Source of the DNA: Leptospira stimsonii
Lineage (GTDB): Bacteria > Spirochaetota > Leptospiria > Leptospirales > Leptospiraceae
NCBI RefSeq assembly: GCF_003545885.1
Contig: NZ_QHCT01000003.1
Coordinates: forward strand, 1 to 64,000
DNA length: 64,000 nucleotides
Reading direction: 5' to 3'
A program made the position numbers and the translations under genes. Below are positions 51,602 through 59,791 of this stretch, piece after piece (within the stretch, counting starts at the first letter, position 1; each line of letters opens with the position of its first letter). The notes below the pieces were generated by a model, which ran no database searches, had not been told where the DNA came from, and saw only the letters and a list, made by a program, of their open reading frames with translations.

Positions 51602-52921
51602 ATGGAAGTTACAGATTCAATCCGCCAAAGTTCTACGATTCCTCTCCTGGAAGAAATGGAGAGGAAATACAAATCGATTCCGATGGAAGCCATCGTAAAA
51701 CAGGATATCCTGAGACAGGGAATTCACTTTCTCAAGGAAGCCTTCGAAGGGAACGGAGAATACAAGACAAAAGATTATTTTATATTCTCCTTTGATCATA
51801 TTCCACTTTCTGAATTGAGTGAAGGAGCGGATGTAAAAGCTCCCGAAGAGATTAAGGTTTCCGGCGGTCATTTCAATCTTCTTCCCACTGTTATTTCTAC
51901 GAGGAACAATCCGAATTCTCCTTATAAAGTCAAAAAATCACCTGATGGAAAACCAAGCCTCTATCTCGGTGAAACTTTTTTAGGAAACGTGGAATTTCCT
52001 CCACTTCCCGCTTGGTATCGTCACAAAACTCAAAACGGAAAACTTCCCGGGGAAATCGCCCCCGTGATCGAATGGGGATATCTTATCTACCTCACCGTTT
52101 TTAGAAACTGTCAGTATTTTGGTAAGGAAGAAGAATGCGCTTATTGCGATATCAATCATAACTATCGCCAACAGAAGAACGCAGGAAGACCTTACACGGG
52201 TGTAAAGGACATCGAAGACATCTTAGAAGTTTTATCCTGGATCGACGCGGAAGACAAAACCGCAAAAGTTTATACGATCACCGGCGGAAGTGTGATCACT
52301 TCTTTAAAAAAGAAAAACGAGATCGATTTTTACTTGGACTATGCACAAGCGATCGAATCCAGATTTCCAGGAAGATGGATGGGAAAGATCGTTTCTCAAG
52401 CCTGGGAAATCGAAGACTGTAAAAAATTTAAGGACGCAGGCATTCAAGTCTATCATCCAAACTACGAAGTCTGGGATAAGAATCTCTTTCAAAAAATTTG
52501 CCCGGGAAAAGAAGCTTATATAGGAAGAGACAATTGGATCCGAAGAGTTGTGGATTCTGCGGAAGTCTTTGGTCCTTCCTATGTGATTCCCAACTTTGTG
52601 GGTGGCGTGGAACTTTCGAAACCGTATGGGTTTGATACGGTTGCCGAAGCGATCGCTTCCACAGGAGAAGGTCTCGATTTTTTTATGTCCAAGGGAATCA
52701 TGCCTCGTTTTACAGCTTGGTGTCCCGAACCCTACACGACCTTAGGAACCCAGGCCGGCCCTCCTCTCGAATATTTCTGTGAACTCTTAACCGTCTGGAA
52801 AGCTACATTCGAAAAGTATAATTTACCGGTTCCCCCCGGATACGGCGAACCCGGCCCCGGAAAGGCTGTGTTTTCGGTTTCTGCGTTTATGGATGTAATC
52901 GGTTACGCGGGAAGGAACTAA
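51602..52921 (+). CDS. Radical SAM protein with atypical CX8CX2C motif
   Basis: A 439-residue protein. The putative cluster motif is C170-x8-C179-x2-C182 (RNCQYFGKEEECAYCDINHN), different from the normal CX3CX2C but positioned after a beta strand as in radical SAM proteins. VYTITGGSVITS and PNFVGGVELSKPYG provide the GGE-like SAM-contacting glycines, and later QVYHPNYEVWD and FMSKGIMPRFTAWCPEP match the barrel. The N-terminal 150 residues are an extra domain. No partner genes suggest a pathway. I assign it to the superfamily with good confidence and name no reaction. Confidence 0.83.
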   Translation: MEVTDSIRQSSTIPLLEEMERKYKSIPMEAIVKQDILRQGIHFLKEAFEGNGEYKTKDYFIFSFDHIPLSELSEGADVKAPEEIKVSGGHFNLLPTVISTRNNPNSPYKVKKSPDGKPSLYLGETFLGNVEFPPLPAWYRHKTQNGKLPGEIAPVIEWGYLIYLTVFRNCQYFGKEEECAYCDINHNYRQQKNAGRPYTGVKDIEDILEVLSWIDAEDKTAKVYTITGGSVITSLKKKNEIDFYLDYAQAIESRFPGRWMGKIVSQAWEIEDCKKFKDAGIQVYHPNYEVWDKNLFQKICPGKEAYIGRDNWIRRVVDSAEVFGPSYVIPNFVGGVELSKPYGFDTVAEAIASTGEGLDFFMSKGIMPRFTAWCPEPYTTLGTQAGPPLEYFCELLTVWKATFEKYNLPVPPGYGEPGPGKAVFSVSAFMDVIGYAGRN

Positions 52922-53431
52922 AAAAACTTTTTGTCGCATTGTTTCAAGACAATGATCTGACTTTTTAGAATTCGTTGAATTGTAAGGAGGAAGAATTTTT
53001 CGAAATTCTCTCACCTAGGGACATATGAAGCAATCAAAACCTTTTTTAGGAAACCAACTCTTGTAAGAGCAGATTCTTCTTGCTCACAAGTTGTCTGGAT
53101 CTTCAGAAAGAATCTGTCGGAGCTCCGACACTCCACCGTGAAAGCGATGTGCCCCACCCAAATTTCGGGTGGAGGGGTGGGTGGCGGAAAAAATTCGGAG
53201 AATTTCCTATATCACAAAATTCTAATTTTGCAAGCAAGAATTAATAGTGTAGGACCTCTTACAAAGCTCATTTTGTAAGACGGTTCTTATTACACTTCTT
53301 TTCCACTTGTAAATAGCGTTGTATAGGAAGCACGGACAAGAACGAAACTTTTTCCTGAATTCAAATTTTGTCAGGATTTGTAAACATGGGAACTCTCCCA
53401 AAATTCCCGGCAGATCTAAATCCGGATTCCT
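52922..53431. other. Intergenic region containing repeats and hairpins
   Basis: A 510-base gap. It contains copy B of the dispersed repeat (53099-53220), a bulged hairpin CTTGT-AA-GAGCA / TGCTCACAAG at 53060-53090, and a short inverted repeat TCTTACAAA / TTTGTAAGA near 53258-53281 that resembles the arms at 25614-25660. Nothing else is recognised, and no ORF is supported. Confidence 0.5.
53099..53220. repeat. Dispersed intergenic repeat, copy B
   Basis: Aligns over 122 bases with copy A at 25691-25810. Identical blocks: CCGTGAAAGCG at 53136, GCCCCACCC at 53151, GGGTGGAG at 53167 and GGTGGCGG at 53180, the last followed by six A residues. CCCCACCC with GGGTGG can fold into a short hairpin. 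Both copies are intergenic. Confidence 0.7.
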
Positions 53432-53749
53432 CTACAGTTTCCAGTGACTCGGACGACCAAGATTGTGAAATCTCCCGGATGGAACGTGCATCGGGTTGTG
53501 ACGAAATCCGCCGCCTGTGTTTCCGGTCCCGAAGTTTCCATAGGAAGGATTCCGGTAATAATTCGGATAAGCCCCGCGATTTTGATAACCGTAGGAAGAG
53601 TAACCTCGATATCCATCGCAATTCCCGGAATAGTTTCCCCCGCAGTCGTTGTAATTTCGATACAGATACGGCTGGCAACTCATTCCGAAAAAGATGAGAA
53701 AACCAATGATCCCAAAGATTGAAAAAAGTTTTTTTAAGTTCGCTTTCAA
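53432..53749 (-). CDS. Tyr/Gly/Asn-rich small lipoprotein
   Basis: About 105 residues. A TTG start at 53749, with GGGAGG seven bases before it, gives (M)KANLKKLFSIFGIIGFLIFFGMSC, a lipoprotein signal with Cys24; the frame is open further upstream but without a comparable ribosome binding site. The mature part is strongly low-complexity and rich in Tyr, Gly and Asn (YRNYNDCGGNYSGNCDGYRG ... NYYRNPSYGNFGTGNTGGGF), with three further cysteines. Such sequences are disordered or form stacking contacts. Likely outer-membrane or surface; function unknown. The six-frame alternatives on the plus strand are shadows. Confidence 0.68.
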   Translation of the reverse strand: MKANLKKLFSIFGIIGFLIFFGMSCQPYLYRNYNDCGGNYSGNCDGYRGYSSYGYQNRGAYPNYYRNPSYGNFGTGNTGGGFRHNPMHVPSGRFHNLGRPSHWKL

Positions 53750-54081
53750 AGGAACGCCTCCCTTGTCATGAGAGCGCATGACGAAGACCATTCTACTCCT
53801 AAAAAAAGTTTCGTCTATAGGGAATCACCGTATTGCGGAAACTACCTAAATCTTCCGCGATTTACGATTCTTCTTTTTGGAAAGATTTCCGGTTTCAATC
53901 CTTCTAAGAATAGCCGTACATTTCCAAGAAGGAATCGAATCCAAGCTTCTTGTCTCTTTCAAGATTCCTGTTTTCTCCTTTTCCCTTCTTTTCCGTTGCA
54001 ACAAGGAGTTCTCATAGGAAGAAATTCCAAAAAAATAATTCGGCCTTGTCCAAAGCCGAATCGTTGTAAGAAACTCCGGCA
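53750..54081. other. Gap between lipoprotein gene and hydrolase gene
   Basis: About 330 bases. It holds the GGGAGG ribosome binding site for the gene that starts at 53749 on the minus strand. Open frames on either strand are short and unsupported. A possible hairpin lies near 54040-54070 (AATTCGGCCTTG / CAAAGCCGAATCG), just past the hydrolase stop codon and suitable as its terminator. Confidence 0.4.
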
Positions 54082-55437
54082 TTATTTCTGATTCTTAAAT
54101 CTCATCATCCAGTCAAAAAAATCTGCCTGCCAAAGAGCCTGCGCTCCAAATTGACAGTGTTCTGCGCCGCCCGACGCGCGATCATAGATCACGGTGGTTA
54201 CACTTCTTGCGTTCTTTAACTTTGATCGAAAGTCTTCCACTTGTTTTAATGGGATAAAATGATCCTCGGTTCCTGCGAGAATCAAAACATCCTGTTTGAT
54301 TTTGGGGGCGATCGATTCCAAGGAATATGCCGAGAAAGCGTCTAACGTTTCTCTCGCGTTCGCGGTTTTCATCGTCCATCTTCCGTTCTTAACTCCCCAA
54401 TCGAAACTTGGAGAAAAATACGATTTGATCGAAACTAAAAGTTCAATCAGTCCGTCATACTTACGCTCCTTTAACCAGAGAACAAAGTTAGGAACCGTTC
54501 TTTCTGCTACTTCTCCAAAATCGTAAAGAACGTCGTACGATACAACTCCTTCAAACCGATCGTCAAACGCGGCGGCCCGCGGCGCGAAATATCCACCCAG
54601 ACTCATTCCCATAAGAATCATCGCTTTCGGTTTCGGATGCTTAGAAAGAAAGGTATCAATTACATTCTTCGTAGGCTTTTCCCATTCCGGAGTAAAACCT
54701 AAGTCTTGTGTTCTTATCACAGAGCCCTGTCCCGGTCCTTCATACGTTAGAACACTGTAACCTCGATCATAAGCGCTTTTCACTAAAACAAAGTACAATT
54801 CTTCGAGAGTAGAATCAAAACCTCCTACAAGGACGATCAAAGGCTTTTTTTCAGAACCGATCGGACCCGGATAATAAACGGCATTGAGTTGTTTGTCTTC
54901 ATAGGAAACTTTGATACGTTCATAACGAACTTCGAGAATATCCAATCCTTTGTAGAAAAGATTGACTCCTTTCTGAAAGGATGGAAGCCTTCTTTCGTCT
55001 TCGGGGGAAAGAAAGAATTCGGCGGTCCGTATATAGTTGTGCGCGCGAAGATAAGCGTAACCTCGACTCAAAGGATCCTGAATTTTTTCGGCTCTTTCCA
55101 ACACTCGCATCGCCAATTTTTCCCAAGATAAAAACCAATTTTCCGAATCGCCTTCGCGAATCTGACGAATCGTTTCCAAAACTTCTCCGGTATCAGCCCC
55201 GTCCGTTCGAATATCGTTTAACGCGCGTAAGGTTTGAAAGTGATATGCCTGATCTTTGAAAAAACGAGATTGCCCGACCGTTCCGCATTGGAGCGATAAA
55301 AATACGCAAACGATTAATACAAACAAAAATCCGATCGATGTAAACATTCTCGCCAAACCCTCTTTCCCGAAGGAAAGGGTTCCATTCTTCGGAGTCGAAT
55401 TCTCATTTCCGGTTGCCGTTTTTTTTCCTTGTTTCAT
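54082..55437 (-). CDS. Membrane-anchored alpha/beta hydrolase
   Basis: A 451-residue protein with a hydrophobic segment at about 32-52 ending in S-L-Q-C, which could also be a lipobox (lipoprotein anchor) if the start is the ATG before FTSIGFLF. The hydrolase domain begins near 180 (KPLIVLVGGFDSTLEELYFV), with the nucleophile elbow G-M-S-L-G-G (Ser about 277) and distal ILAGTEDHFIPLKQVEDFR (Asp) and ASGGAEHCQFGAQ (His), so the catalytic triad is complete. It resembles the FrsA/DUF1100 type of esterase. It is divergent from a TetR gene that probably controls it through the palindromes between them. Confidence 0.88.
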   Translation of the reverse strand: MKQGKKTATGNENSTPKNGTLSFGKEGLARMFTSIGFLFVLIVCVFLSLQCGTVGQSRFFKDQAYHFQTLRALNDIRTDGADTGEVLETIRQIREGDSENWFLSWEKLAMRVLERAEKIQDPLSRGYAYLRAHNYIRTAEFFLSPEDERRLPSFQKGVNLFYKGLDILEVRYERIKVSYEDKQLNAVYYPGPIGSEKKPLIVLVGGFDSTLEELYFVLVKSAYDRGYSVLTYEGPGQGSVIRTQDLGFTPEWEKPTKNVIDTFLSKHPKPKAMILMGMSLGGYFAPRAAAFDDRFEGVVSYDVLYDFGEVAERTVPNFVLWLKERKYDGLIELLVSIKSYFSPSFDWGVKNGRWTMKTANARETLDAFSAYSLESIAPKIKQDVLILAGTEDHFIPLKQVEDFRSKLKNARSVTTVIYDRASGGAEHCQFGAQALWQADFFDWMMRFKNQK

Positions 55438-55453
55438 ACATCCCTCCGATTCT

Positions 55454-55478
55454 TAAATATGAACATTGTTCATATTTA
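55454..55478. promoter_or_regulatory. TetR-type operator 1 (perfect 25-bp palindrome)
   Basis: Half-sites TAAATATGAACA and TGTTCATATTTA flank one central T, a perfect 12-1-12 palindrome. It lies between the divergent hydrolase (start 55437) and TetR (start 55574) genes, 17 bases upstream of the hydrolase start, and so can repress its promoter. Confidence 0.75.
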
Positions 55479-55505
55479 TTCGTTCTTAGCATTCATGTAA
55501 ATAAA

Positions 55506-55528
55506 AAATTTGAACTTTGTTCATATTT
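55506..55528. promoter_or_regulatory. TetR-type operator 2
   Basis: AAATTTGAAC and GTTCATATTT around TTT match operator 1 (positions 55455-55477) except at two bases. The centre is 51 bases from that of operator 1, about five helical turns, 46 bases before the TetR start. This layout fits autoregulation of the TetR gene with coordinated control of the hydrolase. Confidence 0.7.
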
Positions 55529-55573
55529 TTAAATACTGGGTAATGGATTCCGAGGAAATGTAGAAACGTAAGA

Positions 55574-56197
55574 ATGAACGCAAAGAAGAAACAAGTCCGA
55601 AGTCCGGTCCAGAGCCGTTCTATTGAACGAAAGGAAAATATCATAGAAGCGGCCTACAAACTCGTGAAACAAAGGGGTTATGCGGAAACTGGGATCCGAG
55701 ATATCGTCGAAGCCGCCGGCGTTTCGATCGGAACCTTCTATTCTTACTATCGAGATAAGAACGATATCGCGCTCGAGATCCTTCGAAAATACAGCGAAGA
55801 ATTCTACGGCAGTCTCGCCGGAGACACGATTGATTCTCTCAAAGGTGAATCCGATCTCAGTGCGATTCTTTATGAAATTCTTCTCCGAATGAAAAACTCC
55901 GCTTTAAAAAATCCGAAACTTCATCGCGAACTCGCAATTCTCTCTCTTACGGATGAAAAGATCGCGGCCGCGGTAAAAAAGATCGAGAGGGAAAGAATCC
56001 AAACGGAAGCTTCCAAATTGTTTCAATACTTCGCCAGTAAAGTGCAATTGCGTTCGGAACCGACGAGCCTTTTGATCGCACAAAGAGCGATGGATGATAT
56101 CATCAGTTATATGGTTCTCCAAGGCTTTGACGTGGATTCGGAAACGATTCTTCGAGAGACGGCACTGATGATCAGTTCTTATCTGTTGCGAAAATAG
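55574..56197 (+). CDS. TetR/AcrR family transcriptional regulator
   Basis: A 207-residue TetR repressor. The HTH region is ENIIEAAYKLVKQRGYAETGIRDIVEAAGVSIGTFYSYYRDKNDIALEIL (about 21-70), with the classic G-T-F-Y-x-Y-Y end of the recognition helix. The rest is helical ligand-binding core. It is divergent from the alpha/beta hydrolase with two near-identical palindromes between, so it likely represses the hydrolase and itself and is released by a small, probably hydrophobic, ligand. AGAAACGTAAG precedes the ATG; no strong Shine-Dalgarno is seen. Confidence 0.92.
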   Translation: MNAKKKQVRSPVQSRSIERKENIIEAAYKLVKQRGYAETGIRDIVEAAGVSIGTFYSYYRDKNDIALEILRKYSEEFYGSLAGDTIDSLKGESDLSAILYEILLRMKNSALKNPKLHRELAILSLTDEKIAAAVKKIERERIQTEASKLFQYFASKVQLRSEPTSLLIAQRAMDDIISYMVLQGFDVDSETILRETALMISSYLLRK

Positions 56198-56321
56198 GAA
56201 GCGAACTCCCGGACTTGTCTCGGGAATCGAATCGAGCGTTCAGCGGTTGTGCGTCGAATTGAAATATTTCCGATTCGGATTATGAAGAAAAGAAAACAAA
56301 CTCTATGTCCCTCTTCTTCCC

Positions 56322-57179
56322 TCAACCGATCCATCTTAGCCAAAAGGATTTTCGTTTTCTAATTGGATGTTCTACTTTATTTGCAAATCGTCTCGGCTCT
56401 AAAATCCCTTCCATATAAATAGCGATCGAATGCGTCATAACGGAAAATGTGCTCAGGATATGATCTTCGATTTCCCGTAAGATCTCCTTATCGTCGTTAT
56501 AGATGACTCCCGAAACTTTTATATCGTCCGTTTTTTCCTCTGACTCGAAGAGCAAATAGTATTCTTCCTTTCTTTCAAAAAAAAGAAAATTGGAACTCGA
56601 TTCGATTCGGTACAAAGAAGTATCAGTATATTCGGAATTGAATCCGATAAAAAGTCCGCCGAGTGAAAAGTCCTGAATAACCCCATCGATTTTTCCCTTT
56701 CGGACAAAAAAATCTCTGGTAAACGGTTCGAAATAAATTCTTTCATACTTTGGAAAAATACTTTTTAATAGAGTGATGTGCCCGTCTTCGGTCGATTCTT
56801 GTGCAAGAATTATAATTCCGTTTCTCGCACTGAATCCTTCATAAGAACAAATTCCCCCGAAACAATTGACGTCGATAGAAACGAAAATTCTTTCAGGAAA
56901 CCGTTTCGTAAATTCTATCATTCTCTCATCTATAATGGCGAGTTCTTCTTCTAACTCTTGCATATCATCGATCGCGCTATCCCTTATCAATCGGCTTCTT
57001 TCCACTTGAGCGACGATTCCGTGAAAGTCAGAATTGAATTCTTTCACCTTTGCGAGCGGAAAAAACGTTTTCAACTCAGCGATGATATCTTCATCCGTTT
57101 CAGACTCAAAGATGGTAATGATGTTTTGCGTATAATAACCCAACGTTCTTTCCTTAGATCCACAACCGACAAAATTCAA
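56322..57179 (-). CDS. Protein with possible PilZ-like domain
   Basis: A 285-residue protein without signal peptide. The middle part (about 150-210) reads FFVRKGKIDGVIQDFSLGGLFIGF, which resembles the D-x-S-x-x-G motif of PilZ domains after a basic residue, so cyclic-di-GMP binding is possible but needs an R-x-x-x-R that I cannot place with confidence. The N-terminal 100 residues (DEDIIAELKTFFPLAKVKEFNSDFHGIVAQVERSRL) look like a separate helical/strand domain. It is convergent to the TetR gene. Family not recognised. Confidence 0.65.
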   Translation of the reverse strand: MNFVGCGSKERTLGYYTQNIITIFESETDEDIIAELKTFFPLAKVKEFNSDFHGIVAQVERSRLIRDSAIDDMQELEEELAIIDERMIEFTKRFPERIFVSIDVNCFGGICSYEGFSARNGIIILAQESTEDGHITLLKSIFPKYERIYFEPFTRDFFVRKGKIDGVIQDFSLGGLFIGFNSEYTDTSLYRIESSSNFLFFERKEEYYLLFESEEKTDDIKVSGVIYNDDKEILREIEDHILSTFSVMTHSIAIYMEGILEPRRFANKVEHPIRKRKSFWLRWIG

Positions 57180-57461
57180 GAAATCGATCCGAATTTTTCA
57201 AAGGAAAACATAGAAATTGAAAATCTAAGAATGACAAATAAGAACAGTCGACTTCCAAGCGCTTTCTGCCTTGAAAAAGGAATCGGTTTTCACGTCCACC
57301 CAACTTAGCTTTTGAACTAAAAATGGATATGGAATTACTCTTCTTTGCCAAAATCTTGTTCCTTATTCTGTTATATAGAATTTTTAGAAAATATATTGAA
57401 ATCCAAAGACGAAGAAAGATTCTTTGTCGTAAGTATCCGAATTCGGGTAAGGAGCTTATTA

Positions 57462-58049
57462 ATGAACTTGAGAAGAATTTCTTTTGCGTTTCTCTTCATC
57501 CTCATCTCACTGACTGGATTGCAAGCTGGGAATTTTAAACTGGATCCCACGCACACTTCCGTTGGCTTTAAGATCAAACATCTCGGTCTAAGCAATGTTC
57601 CGGGTTCTTTCAAAGAATTCCAAGGTAAGTTTAGCTTTGATGAAAAAACCGGCGCACTCTCCGGTTTGGACGTTACGATTCAAACTGCTTCGATTTTTAC
57701 GAACGATGAAAAAAGAGACGGTCATCTAAAATCGAAAGATTTTTTCGACGCGGAAGGAGCTCCTACGATTACGTTTAAGTCTGCAAAGGCTACGGTAAAA
57801 AAAGGAGCTGTCTCTAAGATTGCCGGGGAACTGACAATCAAAGGTGTTACCAAACCTGTCGTTTTGAATGTAACGTTCAACGGTTCCGCAAAAGATCCGT
57901 GGGGAACGGTTCACTTCGCATTCGAAGCGGAAACGAAAATCAATCGTAAGGATTACGGTCTGACCTGGAACAAGGCTTTGGAAACCGGCGGTGTGTTGGT
58001 GGGTGAAGAAGTTTCGATCAAGATCGAAGGCGAAGCGGTCGCAGAATAA
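57462..58049 (+). CDS. YceI family periplasmic protein
   Basis: A 195-residue protein when started at the ATG at 57462, with AAGGAG seven bases upstream; the longer open frame upstream lacks a ribosome binding site. A signal peptide (MNLRRISFAFLFILISLTGLQA) is followed by FKLDPTHTSVGFKIKHLGLSNVPGSFKEFQGKFSF, the hallmark of YceI lipocalin-like proteins, then FKSAKATVKK and ELTIKGVTKPVVLNVTF, DYGLTWNKALETGGVLVGEEVSI. YceI proteins bind polyprenoid or other isoprenoid lipids in the periplasm. It has its own terminator. Confidence 0.95.
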   Translation: MNLRRISFAFLFILISLTGLQAGNFKLDPTHTSVGFKIKHLGLSNVPGSFKEFQGKFSFDEKTGALSGLDVTIQTASIFTNDEKRDGHLKSKDFFDAEGAPTITFKSAKATVKKGAVSKIAGELTIKGVTKPVVLNVTFNGSAKDPWGTVHFAFEAETKINRKDYGLTWNKALETGGVLVGEEVSIKIEGEAVAE

Positions 58050-58120
58050 AAGAGATTTCGAATCGTCTCAACGGAATAGAGAGTTCAGTAGAACTCCTAT
58101 ATCCTTGGCGATTGATTCTT

Positions 58121-58161
58121 AAAAAACCTCCCTCAGTAATGAATACCGAGGGAGGTTTTTT
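58121..58161. terminator. Bidirectional terminator
   Basis: AAAAAACCTCCCTC (58121-58134) pairs perfectly with GAGGGAGGTTTTTT (58148-58161), giving a strong stem with T-run on both strands. It separates the yceI gene from the convergent small secreted protein gene. Confidence 0.9.
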
Positions 58162-58171
58162 TGTCTAAGGT

Positions 58172-58480
58172 TTAGAGTTTTCCGGCTTCCATCTCATATT
58201 CGGCCGCCTCTTTGATACAATGCTCTTCTAATTTTTTGTATTTCTTATGCTCTTCGTTTGAAGAGGTCGCCTTCCCTCCCTGGCTCCGAGTCGCAAGGGA
58301 TTTGTATTTTTCAGCTAAATCCTTTTGGTCTTTGGCTTTTTTCAACAAATAGTCTTTGGCAATTTTCTTTAACTCAGGGTTCGTTGCCTCCTTTATAAGC
58401 AACGTCTCTATTTCCGAAAGAGCAAAAACTCCGTTGGCAAACACGGAAAGAAAAAGCGCAAGCGCTATGATTTTTTTCAT
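58172..58480 (-). CDS. Small secreted helical protein
   Basis: A 102-residue protein from the ATG at 58480, chosen because AGGAG lies 8-9 bases upstream and the protein then begins MKKIIALALFLSVFANGVFALSE, a clean signal peptide. The mature 80 residues are helical and highly charged (EIETLLIKEATNPELKKIAKDYLLKKAKDQKDLAEKYKSLATRSQGG), with one cysteine near the end (EEHCIKEA). I recognise no family. It shares the bidirectional terminator with yceI. Confidence 0.78.
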   Translation of the reverse strand: MKKIIALALFLSVFANGVFALSEIETLLIKEATNPELKKIAKDYLLKKAKDQKDLAEKYKSLATRSQGGKATSSNEEHKKYKKLEEHCIKEAAEYEMEAGKL

Positions 58481-59095
58481 GGTCCTACTCCTAAATCGAT
58501 TGGCTTGATTTCGCACTACCGTTCCGTTTTTCCAAGTAGGATATCGATTTCTTCAAATTTTTTTCTATCATCGTTTCATTCTGTTTTTTGCATGTAATCG
58601 CTTAGTTTTGTTATACGATACTTAAGAAATGCCGATCCGTTTTAAACTTGCTTCTTATAAGTACAATTTGTTCTTGAATGGAGCATGATTGTAAAAGGAG
58701 AACTCCTCGTCGAAATCGAAATAAACCTCTTCAGGAACCACTTACGGTCCTCGGATTCCATTTTTACTAAGGTCCTTTTTCTCAGGTCCAAATGAAATTC
58801 CCAATCCCGGATTTAAAAAACCTGCGATCTAAGAAGGAACCCTGATTCCTTTTATAAAGAATAGAGTTTTAAAACTCGCGTTTCATAAAAAACAAAAAAG
58901 CTTAAAAAATATAAGATTTATAGAATATTCTATTTTTCTAAAATTTTCAACCGTCGATTTCTTATATTGAAAATGGAGTAAAATTGAAATTTAGAAATCA
59001 CGAAGATGACAAAAAGAGGAATTTACGAGTAGAAAATTGAGAAAGATTTCATAGGACTCACCCGAAGGTGAATCCTATTTTTCTACAAAAAGGTT
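58481..59095. other. AT-rich gap
   Basis: About 615 bases without a gene, strongly AT-rich from 58850 on. Except for the hairpin at 59051-59078 nothing is recognised. It presumably carries the promoter of the small secreted protein. Confidence 0.4.
59051..59078. terminator. Stable hairpin past the AIM24 gene cluster
   Basis: ATAGGACTCACC and GGTGAATCCTAT pair with one mismatch around a CGAA loop; on the minus strand the loop is TTCG closed by C-G, the very stable UUCG tetraloop. The T-run follows on the plus strand. It ends 18 bases beyond the stop of the last AIM24-like gene and may terminate that operon or protect its 3' end. Confidence 0.5.
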
Positions 59096-59779
59096 TTAGC
59101 TCGAAGAGGAAGATTTCTCCACTCTTCTCCACTGGTTCGCCCAGCCTGCGAATGCGTTCTGATTTCTAGATTGAATATAAAGTTTCCCGCTTCCGGAAAA
59201 AACCGCGACCAAACCTTCTCCACTCAAGAACAAAGACTTCAAACCGCCGACCTTTTGAATCGTATAGTTCAAAGTTCCTTCGAATCCGACAATATGCCCG
59301 GTGTCCACGGTGTATTGACCGTTTACTTCGATCGTGTGAATCGCACCAAAGCTCGAGAAGAAAAGATCTCCGGCACCGCTGACTTTCAAAAAGAAAAGAC
59401 CTTCACCGGAAAAAAATCCTTTGAATCCACCCCATTTGCTATCGATGACCAAGGATTCCGAGCCGGCAACGTAAGCGCCTCGACTCAAGATCAATTCTTC
59501 TCCTTTCATCTTGCGGTACTCGATATCGCCCTGAGTTTGACTCGTGAGGAATAAGGTTCCCGTCCCACCTTCCGACTTAAAGGTATTTTGGAAAAAAGAT
59601 TCTCCGCTCAGTAACGCGCGTTTGGCGGAAGCCCAGATTCCACCTTCCGCTTTTGTCGCCATCTTTACCGTCGGACTCATCGCGACCATGGCGCCCGATT
59701 CGGCACGGATCGTTTCTCCGTTTTCTAATTCCACTTGAATGATTGGAAAATCAGGTTTTAATAATATTTCGTGTTTCAC
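59096..59779 (-). CDS. AIM24/TIGR00266 family protein, copy 3
   Basis: A 227-residue protein of the AIM24 (TIGR00266) family, a compact all-beta fold. Typical phrases: IQVELENGETIRAESGAMVAMSP near the N-terminus, SFFQNTFKSEGGTGTLFLTS, GEGLFFLKVSGAGDLFFSSFGAI and YTVDTGHIVGFEGTLNYTIQKVGG towards the end. Family members are common in bacteria; the yeast mitochondrial homologue AIM24 supports inner-membrane organisation. It is the third of three tandem paralogues on the minus strand, 12 bases after copy 2. Cytoplasmic, no signal peptide. Specific function unknown. Confidence 0.93.
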   Translation of the reverse strand: MKHEILLKPDFPIIQVELENGETIRAESGAMVAMSPTVKMATKAEGGIWASAKRALLSGESFFQNTFKSEGGTGTLFLTSQTQGDIEYRKMKGEELILSRGAYVAGSESLVIDSKWGGFKGFFSGEGLFFLKVSGAGDLFFSSFGAIHTIEVNGQYTVDTGHIVGFEGTLNYTIQKVGGLKSLFLSGEGLVAVFSGSGKLYIQSRNQNAFAGWANQWRRVEKSSSSS

Positions 59780-59791
59780 GATTCATTCTCC

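Noticed and set aside
53368..53697. 109-codon plus-strand frame opposite the Tyr/Gly-rich lipoprotein
   Set aside because: It is antisense to the repetitive lipoprotein; the minus strand has lipobox, ribosome binding site and sensible composition.
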